Shown here: piece after piece, positions 1-8,265 of the stretch
Layout of the letters: every line of letters starts with the position of its first letter
Position numbering within the stretch: the stretch's first letter is position 1
Origin: DASVEE01 sp036399695
GTDB taxonomy: Bacteria > Acidobacteriota > Thermoanaerobaculia > Gp7-AA8
DNA: 64,000 nt
Direction: 5' to 3'
Assembly (NCBI GenBank): GCA_036399695.1
Contig: DASWMP010000345.1
Location: 7,169 to 71,168 of the forward strand
Made by a program: the position numbers and the translations under genes
Notes under the pieces: model-generated
Told to the model about the DNA's origin: nothing
Database searches by the model: none
Seen by the model: only the letters and a program-made list of their open reading frames with translations

Positions 1-91
1 GCCTGACCGCGAACACCATTCAAGGATGGCGACCGGGCAGGCCGGGAAACTCCGGAGACGCGGATCTCCTGTGGCAAGGAGAGAGAGAGAC

Positions 92-481
92 ATGGCTTGT
101 AACCCACTGATCATCTGGAGACCCATTCCCCCGGGCTCGCGCTTCACACCGTCGACGGACGGCGACGCGAGCGCCTACAACGTGACGGTGTTCATCACGC
201 GCAACGGGCAGGCGGAACTGCCGTTGCGGCACGGCCAAGTCGCCAGCGAGCAGGCAGAGGTGACGATCGCGGCGGGGGAGGAGTACGTGTTCGACGTCGT
301 GCTGACGTTGAACCAGGTGCCGGCACAGGGCATCACGCTCGACCTGCGCGTCGTCGGCAATGACAAGCAGCCGGTGAGCGTGGCCGACGGCGCCGGAGGG
401 CAGCGGCCGGCGAGCTGCTCTTCGTCCTTCAACGATCCGGCGGACTCGCCGATCCTCATCAAAGTGATCGCCCTGGCGTGA
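92..481 (+). CDS. hypothetical protein, 129 aa
   Basis: I chose the ATG at 92 because AAGGAG lies about ten bases upstream (76-81); an upstream in-frame ATG at 26 has no such site. The protein has no obvious signal peptide or membrane segment. It is rich in beta-forming stretches and its middle (ADVTIAAG-like, YVFDVVLTL) reads like a small beta-sandwich. The stop overlaps the next gene's first possible start, so the two are probably one transcript. I do not recognise the family. Good codon usage and a ribosome site make it a real gene; function unknown. Confidence 0.65.
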   Translation: MACNPLIIWRPIPPGSRFTPSTDGDASAYNVTVFITRNGQAELPLRHGQVASEQAEVTIAAGEEYVFDVVLTLNQVPAQGITLDLRVVGNDKQPVSVADGAGGQRPASCSSSFNDPADSPILIKVIALA

Positions 482-483
482 GG

Positions 484-1881
484 ATGACGATGAAGACCGC
501 CAGTGCACTGCTCCTCACGCTTCTCACCGCAATGCTGTTCGCCGCTCCGCTGCAGGCGCAAACGACGCCCCTCTGCGACGAGTCCGACACGCCGCTGAGC
601 TGCTGGCTGAAGTACAACCCCGCGCCCAGGGAGGCAGCCACGCAGGTAGCCGCCGTCACGCAGCAAAGGGTCGCGGCGGCGAACACCGGTGCGCCGGGTG
701 TCCTCTCCCCCGCGAGCTCCGCGGTGAAGGACTTCCTCTCGCTCCTCAGCGCGTCGCTGGAGTCGTCGACGACTTCGTCGAACGGCCAGGTGCTCACCTT
801 CGATTACAACCCCGATGTCGAAATCCTCGGCACGCCCGACGCCCTGAAGCTGCAGGTCTCCTTCGCCAAACCGGAGCTCAACGCCAAGTACACGGCCGCC
901 CTGGCGACCAACGCCGCGGCGCTGCAGAGCGCGAACGACGACCTGACGAACACGGACGACATCACCTTCGTCGGCAGCTTTCAGCCCACGAGCCGTCTGT
1001 TCGGCCGCAGCATCGAGCCGCACCGCCCGCTGTTCGAAGCGATGCTCATCTCGCAGGTGCCGACGACGGACCTCGCCGCGCGCAACGCCGCCCTGGTCGA
1101 GGCCGTCAAGGCCGGCGGCATCATGTCGGAGACGCAGACCTTCGGGTCCATCCCGGTGGCCACCCGCGCGCCGACGATCGTCGCCTTCGAGAACGCCGCC
1201 CGCCAGCAGGCCGCGATGCGGAAGCCGCTGAAGGCATTCAGCGACGTCTTCGCCAGGCTGCTGAACAACCAGCCGCAGCTCTACGCCTCCGGCATCTACG
1301 AGGCACGTAAGAACATCGCCGGCCCGAATACGTTCAGCGGCAAAGTGACGTACGAGATGGGAGCGAAGAACCTCAACGGCTTCCGCCGTAAGTTCGGCAC
1401 GACGTGCAACGAGACGACCATCGCCGACAGCGCCACCGCCGACAGATGCGCCACCCTGCTCGCCACCTATGCCGGCGCCGCCAGCTCCGTGGACGACCGC
1501 CTGGTCTTTTCGCTCCAGTACGACCGCTCCGACCAGCGCTGGATCTCCGACCCGGCGCTCGGCCTGGACTTCGGCTATCCCCGCACCACGAGCCTCGTCT
1601 ACGAGGTGAAGTACGGCCGCACGATGAACGGCGCCATCACCGGCACGACGAACGGCCGCCTCGACGCCACGGTCAAGTACGAGGACGTGATGGACGACGG
1701 CGACCCGGCCAACGACATCTCCTCCCGCACCACCGGCTCGCTGACCTACACGCTCAAAATCAACGACACCGTCAACCTCCCTCTGTCCCTGGTCTACGCC
1801 AGCGACCCGGCCGACCTGACCGACACGAACCGCAAACTGAACGCCCACTTCGGCCTGGTCCTCAAGCTGCCGACGAAGTGA
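484..1881 (+). CDS. secreted hypothetical protein
   Basis: The N-terminus (MTMKTASALLLTLLTAMLFAAPLQAQ) is a clear Sec signal peptide with cleavage near AQA-QT. The frame is open from a GTG at 478; ATGs at 484 and 490 are equally likely starts. The mature part has two Cys near the N-terminus and a C-terminal half of alternating hydrophobic strands ending in LKLPTK, which suggests an outer-membrane beta-barrel or a periplasmic beta protein. It follows the 129-aa gene with no gap. I cannot assign a family. Confidence 0.7.
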   Translation: MTMKTASALLLTLLTAMLFAAPLQAQTTPLCDESDTPLSCWLKYNPAPREAATQVAAVTQQRVAAANTGAPGVLSPASSAVKDFLSLLSASLESSTTSSNGQVLTFDYNPDVEILGTPDALKLQVSFAKPELNAKYTAALATNAAALQSANDDLTNTDDITFVGSFQPTSRLFGRSIEPHRPLFEAMLISQVPTTDLAARNAALVEAVKAGGIMSETQTFGSIPVATRAPTIVAFENAARQQAAMRKPLKAFSDVFARLLNNQPQLYASGIYEARKNIAGPNTFSGKVTYEMGAKNLNGFRRKFGTTCNETTIADSATADRCATLLATYAGAASSVDDRLVFSLQYDRSDQRWISDPALGLDFGYPRTTSLVYEVKYGRTMNGAITGTTNGRLDATVKYEDVMDDGDPANDISSRTTGSLTYTLKINDTVNLPLSLVYASDPADLTDTNRKLNAHFGLVLKLPTK

Positions 1882-1938
1882 CGGTCCTTCGAGTTGCCTT
1901 CTCCGCGAAGCGCGGGGAAGGCAACGGCGGCACGTGCG

Positions 1939-2370
1939 CTACTGCCCCGCTTCGCGCTCCTTCGCCAGCTCGTAATTGCGGCGCCACTGTTCCGCGCGAT
2001 CCGGCGGCAGATTCGCGGCGCGGATCGTGATCGGCAGGCGCACACGCCCGCGCAGGATCGTGAGCCGCAGGACGTCACCCGGCTTACGTGTGGCGAAGAA
2101 CTGCAGGGCCGCTTTGTCCGTGACGAAGGAGAGAGGGCGGTCGTTGAGGCCGACGACGACATCCTGCACCCGCAAGCCCGCTTTCGCTGCCGGTCCGCCG
2201 GTTTCGACACGGTGAATGTAGAGCCACTGGCTGACCGCCGCTTTCGGCTCGACGTGCCGGTTGAATCCGAAGCCGTACCAGCCGGGCGGCTGAGGCGTCG
2301 CCGCGGCCATCGAGCTGGCCGTGCTCAGAGCGAGAGCTGCGACACAGATCAATCGTCGGAGATCCGTCAT
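1939..2370 (-). CDS. secreted PDZ-domain protein
   Basis: 143 aa. A signal peptide (LICVAALALSTASSMAAA) is followed by one PDZ domain: VETGGPAAKAGLRVQDVVVGLND is the ligand-groove and core segment, about residues 55-80. There is no protease domain, so it is a free periplasmic PDZ protein, perhaps an adaptor. GAGG precedes the ATG and the upstream gene ends 7 bp away, so it is the last gene of a three-gene minus-strand unit with 2378-4510 and 4527-4787. Domain call is good; partner unknown. Confidence 0.75.
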   Translation of the reverse strand: MTDLRRLICVAALALSTASSMAAATPQPPGWYGFGFNRHVEPKAAVSQWLYIHRVETGGPAAKAGLRVQDVVVGLNDRPLSFVTDKAALQFFATRKPGDVLRLTILRGRVRLPITIRAANLPPDRAEQWRRNYELAKEREAGQ

Positions 2371-2377
2371 GTCATCC

Positions 2378-4510
2378 TCATTTCGCCGAAGGCCAGAGAG
2401 AGCTGCCGTCGATACGTACGATGCCCCCCGGCGTCACGCGTGCCGTAATGCATCGGTTGCCGGGAGCCGGTCCGGCGCACACCTGGTACTCGCCGGGCTC
2501 CAGCGCTAAGCGGAAGGCCCCGTCGCGGAACTCGCGCGCGGGTCCGGGCTGCGATGCGGGCGAGAAGAGAAAGGGAAGGGGCAGCGCCATGTCACCTCGG
2601 CGAACAAAGGGCCACGGAGGTGCGCCCGCCAGGACGATGGCCAGCTCGCCGGCGCTGGGATCGATGCGGATCTCCGCCGGATCGTCGTGCAGCGAGATCC
2701 GCTCCAGCTTCAGCGGCAGCCCAGGCGCGACGATCGCGACGTCGAGCGTGCTGCTGCCGGCCGGTACTTCGGCCATGAACGAGCCGCTCGGTCCCGTGAC
2801 GTACTCGCGCAGCCGCCCCTGAGCGAACGCGCGGATCATCGCACCGACGACAGGCAGGCCGTCAGTGCGCCGTACGAGCACGCGTACGGTCGACGGCGGC
2901 CGGACCGTCAGCGTCGTCTCCGTTGCTCCGGACTCCCTGACGGTTACGGCCACACGCTCGCTTTCAGCGCGAGCCGTTCGGGCGCGCACGCTCATCTCGC
3001 CCGGGCGGAGGCCGTACAGGGTGAACGAGCCGTCGTCCGCCGAAGCAGCATTCGCCTCGAATTCCGTACCGCGCAGCACGACCACGTCAGCCCCGGCAAT
3101 GGCCGACCCGAATTCATCGACAACCTTTCCTTCGATCCGTCCGCCCGGAAGCACGACGTCAACCGTTGCGACCTCTTCGCCTTCCCGGCGGTGGACGTCG
3201 GCGTGCGTCCGTACCTGCTGCAAGCCGCTCTTGGGCGTCACGCGCACGCGCCACTGCCCCTCCTCCGGAACGGCACCGGCGAACTCTCCCTGCGCGTTCG
3301 AATGCAGGACGATGCTGCGGCCGCGCGAGTCGAAGTTGAGCCGTCCCTCGACCGGCTGCGTTCCGACGAGCACGGTGCCTCGAACCGGCACCTCGCCGAC
3401 CGCGATCGTAACGTGCTCGAGGTCCGTCCGGATGTCGACCTCACGCGCGGCGACGACGGAGCCCGACGCGACGACCGCCAGCCGATAACGGCCACGTTCG
3501 AGACCCTTGGCCGACCATTCGCCCGTCGCCGTTGCTGCACCTGACGTCACACGTTCCCGTCCGGTTCCTCGCGTCGTGAATCGGTCGAGCTCCACCCGCC
3601 ACCTCTGCTCGGGGGCAGGCGTCGCCGGTGTCAGCCGCGTCTCCAGCACCGCCAGCGGCATGAGCAGCAACGGATCTTCGAGCACCGTCTCTTGTGCTTC
3701 GCGTACGCGCAGCTCCTCCAGCCGCGCGGGCGACGCATCCTTTGCGTGCGCGGCCAGAGTGAACACACCCGCCGGAACGCCGACGATCTGGAAGAACCCG
3801 CGTGCCGTCGCCCGCGCGCTCAGGACCCGCGTCTGCAGCCGCCGGCGTGTCGCCTCGTCGCCCCCATGGACGGATGGACTCAGCTCGACGGCGATCGGCT
3901 CCGCGGAAGGAGTGTTGCGCGAGACCCATCCGGCCACGGAGCCCCCCTGCTCGAACAGTATCGCGCCGAGGGAACGTGCCCCTTCCGGGGTGACGTCCCA
4001 GAGATACACAGGAGCGAATCCGGAAGCGACCAGCCGCACATCGAGGGACGTTGCGGGCACGGCGCACGTCCATGTGTTGCCGTCGACCGTGCAGGAAGTC
4101 TCGGTTGTGTCGACAGCGGCGCTCCCCGGCGGCGACTGGATGACGGCGCGCAACGCCGCCGGCGGCCGAATGCCCGGCCGCGTCTTTAGCTCCCCCCGAA
4201 GCACTGCCTTCGGCCAGACGCGCAAAACGGCCGTCGTGTCATCGGCAACCGCATCGACGACGAGCGGCGCCGCCCAGCAGTCCGGAGAGTCGAGCGTAAC
4301 GCGCCAGTCGGCGCCGGCGGCCAGCGCCAGCTTCGCGCCGCGCTCCAGTACCTGTGCAGTGCGCGCCGCTTCGCCGTCTGCTCCGATCGTTTCGGCTCGC
4401 AGCACGCCAGTACAGCGGCTGGCCGCGTCGTTCACCGGTGCCACGACGACGTGACCTTCAGCCGGCGCACCGGCCACCATCAGCACCGCGAGAATCGGTA
4501 GAAGGCTCAT
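2378..4510 (-). CDS. secreted carboxypeptidase regulatory-like domain protein
   Basis: I start at the internal ATG at 4510 (MSLLPILAVLMVAGAPAEG), which gives a signal peptide and 710 aa; the open frame upstream of it runs into the preceding gene. The protein is a string of beta-sandwich modules. Segments of the GRIEGKVVDEFGSAIAGADV and GSFTLYGLRPGEMSVRA type are typical carboxypeptidase-regulatory-like (CarboxypepD_reg) repeats. No catalytic motif is visible. Such proteins are abundant in Acidobacteriota and are thought to be surface or periplasmic binding modules. It sits 16 bp after a small Cys-rich secreted protein and 7 bp before the PDZ protein. Confidence 0.75.
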   Translation of the reverse strand: MSLLPILAVLMVAGAPAEGHVVVAPVNDAASRCTGVLRAETIGADGEAARTAQVLERGAKLALAAGADWRVTLDSPDCWAAPLVVDAVADDTTAVLRVWPKAVLRGELKTRPGIRPPAALRAVIQSPPGSAAVDTTETSCTVDGNTWTCAVPATSLDVRLVASGFAPVYLWDVTPEGARSLGAILFEQGGSVAGWVSRNTPSAEPIAVELSPSVHGGDEATRRRLQTRVLSARATARGFFQIVGVPAGVFTLAAHAKDASPARLEELRVREAQETVLEDPLLLMPLAVLETRLTPATPAPEQRWRVELDRFTTRGTGRERVTSGAATATGEWSAKGLERGRYRLAVVASGSVVAAREVDIRTDLEHVTIAVGEVPVRGTVLVGTQPVEGRLNFDSRGRSIVLHSNAQGEFAGAVPEEGQWRVRVTPKSGLQQVRTHADVHRREGEEVATVDVVLPGGRIEGKVVDEFGSAIAGADVVVLRGTEFEANAASADDGSFTLYGLRPGEMSVRARTARAESERVAVTVRESGATETTLTVRPPSTVRVLVRRTDGLPVVGAMIRAFAQGRLREYVTGPSGSFMAEVPAGSSTLDVAIVAPGLPLKLERISLHDDPAEIRIDPSAGELAIVLAGAPPWPFVRRGDMALPLPFLFSPASQPGPAREFRDGAFRLALEPGEYQVCAGPAPGNRCITARVTPGGIVRIDGSSLWPSAK

Positions 4511-4526
4511 GTGGGGCGCGGGCGCC

Positions 4527-4787
4527 TCAGACCTGATAGCAGGGAGTGCCTTCACACCGCGGGAAATCGCAGAACCATCCACCGTTTGCATACCGGTAGC
4601 AGGTCTGCCGCTCGGTGCAATCGGCCATCGAGCCCGAGCCCGTCAGCATCTCGTAACAATGCGCATGGCAGCTCGTCTGTGTCTGATCGCATCCGGTCTC
4701 ACACACGTAGGAGCAGGCCAGCGCGACAGGACTGAGGCTGAAGCACGTGACGATCGCAAGGACGATGATCACTGACGGCCGGCGCAT
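4527..4787 (-). CDS. small secreted cysteine-rich protein
   Basis: 86 aa with a signal peptide (VIIVLAIVTCFSLSPVALA) and a mature part of about 60 residues holding ten cysteines (CSYVCETGC, CHAHC and later singles). GGAGGT lies just before the ATG. The Cys density implies a disulfide-stapled extracytoplasmic mini-protein. First gene of the unit with the carboxypeptidase-regulatory-like and PDZ proteins. No family recognised; it could be a secreted ligand, inhibitor or metal-binding peptide. Confidence 0.65.
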   Translation of the reverse strand: MRRPSVIIVLAIVTCFSLSPVALACSYVCETGCDQTQTSCHAHCYEMLTGSGSMADCTERQTCYRYANGGWFCDFPRCEGTPCYQV

Positions 4788-4896
4788 GTCTACCTCCGTT
4801 CCAGAGGGTGAATCGCGTTCACATTGAGATGGAAAGATATCCTACTACCACTCTTCCTGCGGCAGTACGCCTCGTAAGACAGCGACAAGCCGTCTC

Positions 4897-4968
4897 GGAG
4901 TGCGGTGGCGCATAGCCACCGCTCTGGCACACGTGGGAGAGGAGCGGTGGCTCACCGCCGCCGCACTC
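4897..4968. repeat. nested inverted repeat, GGAGTGCGGTGGCG family
   Basis: Outer arms GAGTGCGGTGGCG (4898-4910) and its near-complement (4956-4968); inner arms AGCCACCGCTC and GAGCGGTGGCT. It lies just after the stop of the YcxB-like gene (minus strand), a terminator-like position. The same outer sequence recurs at 14068, 21596, 53673 and 53719. Confidence 0.8.
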
Positions 4969-4973
4969 GTAGA

Positions 4974-5516
4974 TCACTCGGTGATGCTTTCCTGCCGGAA
5001 GGTCGTTCTCAGGCCCAGTAGCGCGCGGAAGGTGGCCAGGTCGTTGTGCGGGACGGCGCGGCGGGGGATGTAGATTGCGCCGCCGGTGTCGATCAGGAGA
5101 AGAAACAGATCCGGGGTCTCGAGGGCGGAGGCGATGTTGGTCCAGGGCAGGCGGAGCATGCTGCCGTCGCCGCCGATCGATTCTATGTGCTCGTCGGTGA
5201 CGGTGCAGGAGAGCGTACCGGCGAAGGCGGGGCTGGTTTTCGTCACGGCTTCGATCTGTTTGCGCAGGCGGCGCGGCAGCAGGACGAACGCAAACAGGAC
5301 GAAGAACAGCGCGGTGCCTGGAAAGGCAACGCGTGAGATCTCGCGCAACGGGCCGGGCGCCGCGACGCGCTCGATGGCGATCCAGACGGCCAGCGCGGCT
5401 ACCGGAATCGTCACGCCGAGGATCGTCAGCGCGCGGCGGTCGCGCAGGTTCAGCTTCGACGCGAGTAAGCCGGCACGGAAGGCTTCGTCGCGATCGGCTT
5501 CGTACGTGAAGGTCAT
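4974..5516 (-). CDS. YcxB-like membrane protein
   Basis: I start at ATG 5516 (MTFTYEADRDEAF, 180 aa); the longer frame reads back into the lipoprotein gene. Two transmembrane segments (ALTILGVTIPVAALAVWIAI and FPGTALFFVLFAFVLL) precede a soluble C-terminal domain with PWTNIASALETPDLFLLLI and IPRRAV, the usual pattern of YcxB/DUF-type bacterial PH-like domains. It begins 11 bp after the DUF3574 lipoprotein stop, so both are one operon. Role in the cell unknown. Confidence 0.7.
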   Translation of the reverse strand: MTFTYEADRDEAFRAGLLASKLNLRDRRALTILGVTIPVAALAVWIAIERVAAPGPLREISRVAFPGTALFFVLFAFVLLPRRLRKQIEAVTKTSPAFAGTLSCTVTDEHIESIGGDGSMLRLPWTNIASALETPDLFLLLIDTGGAIYIPRRAVPHNDLATFRALLGLRTTFRQESITE

Positions 5517-5527
5517 CGCGGCGCCGC

Positions 5528-5923
5528 TCAGTTGATGAACTGCATGCGCGCCGGCCCCACGACGCGCAGCACGGCATCCTGCCGGAAGCGGCGTTTCCAC
5601 GCCTCGGCGATCTGGAGGAGGTGATCGTCCACACGCGCGTCGTAGCGATGCACCACTTCGATCACCAGCACCGTCTCGGTCACAGGCGCACCAGTGCGGT
5701 CCCGCCAATAGCCCTCGGCGCGCCACATCGTGAAGCCTTCCGGCAACCGCGGCGTCACTTCCTCACGCACGAACCCGCGCCACTCCTGCTCCGACACTTC
5801 CCCGCCTCCGGGAATCGACAACCCGCAGAAAAGCCGGTCCGAGACGCCGGGCTGCATCACCGGCTGCTGGATGGACGAGCAGGCCGTCAGAAACAAGATC
5901 AGCAGGAGCGTGGAGCGTCGCAT
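5528..5923 (-). CDS. DUF3574-like lipoprotein
   Basis: 131 aa. A lipobox (LTAC, Cys15) follows a short hydrophobic stretch, so this is a lipoprotein. The mature region with LFCGLSIPGGGEVSEQEWRG, PEGFTMWRAEGYWRD and VVHRYD fits DUF3574, a periplasmic lipoprotein family of unknown role. No Shine-Dalgarno is seen; instead TACACT ends 7 nt before the ATG, suggesting a leaderless transcript. First gene of a two-gene unit with the YcxB-like gene. Confidence 0.75.
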   Translation of the reverse strand: MRRSTLLLILFLTACSSIQQPVMQPGVSDRLFCGLSIPGGGEVSEQEWRGFVREEVTPRLPEGFTMWRAEGYWRDRTGAPVTETVLVIEVVHRYDARVDDHLLQIAEAWKRRFRQDAVLRVVGPARMQFIN

Positions 5924-5930
5924 GGCCGGT

Positions 5931-5936
5931 AGTGTA
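5931..5936 (-). promoter_or_regulatory. putative -10 hexamer TACACT, leaderless start
   Basis: TACACT on the minus strand ends 7 nt before the ATG of the DUF3574 lipoprotein, with no ribosome-binding site. One of a recurring set in this window. Confidence 0.45.
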
Positions 5937-6151
5937 GCGCGTCGGCCTACCCGTGCAGGCAGACGCGAAACGTCGGGCTCGGCCGGTCATTCATCACAAC
6001 CGCTCTGCGTCCACAGGTAGGGAAAACGCGGGTTCTGGCCCTCCTTCTATGACACCGCAATGAATTGGCTGTGCGTCGTGCGCTGCGCTCATCGGGACGC
6101 AGGTTGCTCGAAACGTGTGCGCGTCGATGCCCGTCAGGAGGCTATGGCCCA

Positions 6152-7375
6152 ATGAAGATCGAGATCCAGGTCAACAACAGTGTCAGCCCGAGTGCGCGAT
6201 TCGTGTCGTGGGCGCCGTCGCCCTGCCGCGTGCGCATTACCGATCCGTCGGGGGCCACGGGGGCGAACGTCAGCGTGCAGATCGCCAGCACGTCGGCGGC
6301 CAGTGCCGGGGCGGTGGTGTTCCGCAAAGGGACGACGGGCGCGTTCGCGGCTACGTTGACGTTGCCGGTGCCGGCCAACGGCACGTCCGTCGCCTTTTTC
6401 ACGGTCGGCAAGTTCGGGCGTCCGAGCACGAGCCCGGGCGACGTGAGAATTCAGGCGCGCGTCGGCACAACGGTGATCGAGACGGTGCCGGTCATGGTGC
6501 GGGTACGCAAGGACGCGAACACGCTCACGCCGGGAGAACGGGACCGCGTCGTATCGGCCTTCGCGCAGCTCAACAACCAGGGGACCGGCCGGTTCACCGA
6601 CTTCCGCGACATGCATACGAACGCGAGCTCGCCGCAGGCGCACGGCGCGGCGGGGTTCCTGCCGTGGCATCGCGCGTACCTGCTCGACCTCGAGCGCGAG
6701 CTGCAGGCTGTCGACGCGAGCGTGTCGCTACCGTATTGGCGCTTCGACCGTCCCGCGCCGAACCTCTTCACACGCGAGTTCCTCGGCGTCTCCGACAACC
6801 TCGGCACGGTGCGTTTCAGCCCCACGAATCCGTTGCAGTTCTGGCGAACGGACGGAGTGCAGGGCATCAATCGGCGGCCGTTCTTCAGTACCACCGTGGC
6901 GCCTCCGGGCCTGCTGAACGAGAACGACACCATCGGCCTCGGCACGCGCTACGCCGTCTTCCGGAACATGGAAGGCAACCCTCACGGCATGGCGCACACG
7001 AGCTTCGGCGGCTCGATTTCCAGCATCAGCACGGCCGCGCGCGATCCGCTGTTCTTCCTGCTGCACTGCAACGTCGACCGCCTCTGGGCGAAGTGGCAGC
7101 GCAAGAACGGGCGCTTCGATCCCGCGGTCGCGGCGTCGTACGACACACAGGCGTCCAACCCGATCGGCCACCGGCTCGGTGACACGATGTGGCCGTGGAA
7201 CGGGATCACGGGCGGACAACGGCCGCCGACCGCGCCTGGCGGTGCGCTGGCGAATTCGCCCGTCGTCACCGCGCCGGGCCCGCAGCCGCTCGTCCAGAGC
7301 AGCCTCGATTACCAGGGCGCCGTCAACGCTCTGTCCCGCATGGGCTTCGACTACGACGACGTGGCGTTTGCGTAA
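6152..7375 (+). CDS. tyrosinase-family copper oxidase with N-terminal beta domain
   Basis: AGGAGG at 6136-6141 selects the ATG at 6152 (407 aa). Residues 1-120 form a beta domain (NVSVQIAST, GAFAATLTLPVPANGTS). Residues 125-330 are a tyrosinase domain with all six copper ligands: H155, H164 and H173 (CuA; DMHT, QAHG, PWHRAY) and H278, H282 and H305 (CuB; NPHGMAH, FLLHCNVDRLW). The family oxidises phenols to quinones using a type-3 dinuclear copper site. No signal peptide is seen. The two genes downstream, 15 and 5 bp apart, look like its maturation partners. Confidence 0.88.
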   Translation: MKIEIQVNNSVSPSARFVSWAPSPCRVRITDPSGATGANVSVQIASTSAASAGAVVFRKGTTGAFAATLTLPVPANGTSVAFFTVGKFGRPSTSPGDVRIQARVGTTVIETVPVMVRVRKDANTLTPGERDRVVSAFAQLNNQGTGRFTDFRDMHTNASSPQAHGAAGFLPWHRAYLLDLERELQAVDASVSLPYWRFDRPAPNLFTREFLGVSDNLGTVRFSPTNPLQFWRTDGVQGINRRPFFSTTVAPPGLLNENDTIGLGTRYAVFRNMEGNPHGMAHTSFGGSISSISTAARDPLFFLLHCNVDRLWAKWQRKNGRFDPAVAASYDTQASNPIGHRLGDTMWPWNGITGGQRPPTAPGGALANSPVVTAPGPQPLVQSSLDYQGAVNALSRMGFDYDDVAFA

Positions 7376-7390
7376 GCCAGAGGAGAATCA

Positions 7391-8260
7391 ATGACGACGA
7401 CACGCAAGCGCCCGACCCGTTCATCCAAATCAGGCAAACTGGCGAAAGCCGCCAAGTCCGCGGCGTCCGGCGTGAAGCAGACGGTCAAACAACGCGTGGC
7501 CGCCATCGCGCAGAGTCCGCTCGCGGTGTGTGACAGCGACAAGGAGCTGCAGAAGACGCTCGACCTCCTGCGCGACGAGAACGAGCAGGTGCCGGTGCGC
7601 CTGGCCGCGCTGCAGTCGTTGCAGGCGGCGAGCTTCAGCGTCGTGGCCTTCGAGTCGTGCCGCGCCGACTACATCGGTACGCTGCGCGAGGTCGCGGAAG
7701 ACCCCGATCCCGAGCTGCGCCAGCGGGTGCTCGGCATCCTCGCGCGGGAGAAAGACGGCTTCGCGCAACTGAAGCTCATCGAAGGGCTCGAGGACCCGTC
7801 GAAGGCGCTGGTCCCGCCGGAGAAGGCGCTGCAGTTGCTCAGCTACGACGTGCACGCGGAAGCGTACGCCGTGGCGCGCGACATCATCGCCCAGCCGCCG
7901 AACGAAGACGCACGGCGCGAAGCCCTGCGCCTGCTCGCCGCCGATGCCACGGCCGCGCCGGTGTTCGAGAAGCTGTTGCGCGACAAGGACGAACAGGCGG
8001 AGATCCGCCAGCTTTCGGCCTCCGCGCTCCAGGCGCTGAAGCCGGAGAAGCTGCAGAGCCATGCACGCGAGATCCTGCTCGACGCGACGGACTACGACGA
8101 GATCAAGGCCACGAGTCTGACGGCGATGACGCAGTTCGGCGATGCCGCGTCGGTGGCGAACGACGACGAATTACGAGACACGGTCGATCAGATGAGTGCC
8201 GAGGCTTCACCGAAAGTGAAACAGACGGCGAAGCGGTTCAACATCAAGTACAGCCGGTAA
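7391..8260 (+). CDS. HEAT-repeat protein
   Basis: 289 aa with AGAGGAGA before the ATG. After a basic N-terminus (TTTRKRPTRSSKSGKLAKAAK) there are about six helical hairpins of HEAT type (VPVRLAALQSLQAAS, PDPELRQRVLGIL, EDARREALRLLAAD, AEIRQLSASALQAL). It has no catalytic motif and no signal peptide. It lies between the tyrosinase and the SCO-like fusion, so a scaffold role in enzyme or copper handling is likely, though this is inference from position. Confidence 0.75.
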   Translation: MTTTRKRPTRSSKSGKLAKAAKSAASGVKQTVKQRVAAIAQSPLAVCDSDKELQKTLDLLRDENEQVPVRLAALQSLQAASFSVVAFESCRADYIGTLREVAEDPDPELRQRVLGILAREKDGFAQLKLIEGLEDPSKALVPPEKALQLLSYDVHAEAYAVARDIIAQPPNEDARREALRLLAADATAAPVFEKLLRDKDEQAEIRQLSASALQALKPEKLQSHAREILLDATDYDEIKATSLTAMTQFGDAASVANDDELRDTVDQMSAEASPKVKQTAKRFNIKYSR

Positions 8261-8265
8261 TCGCG

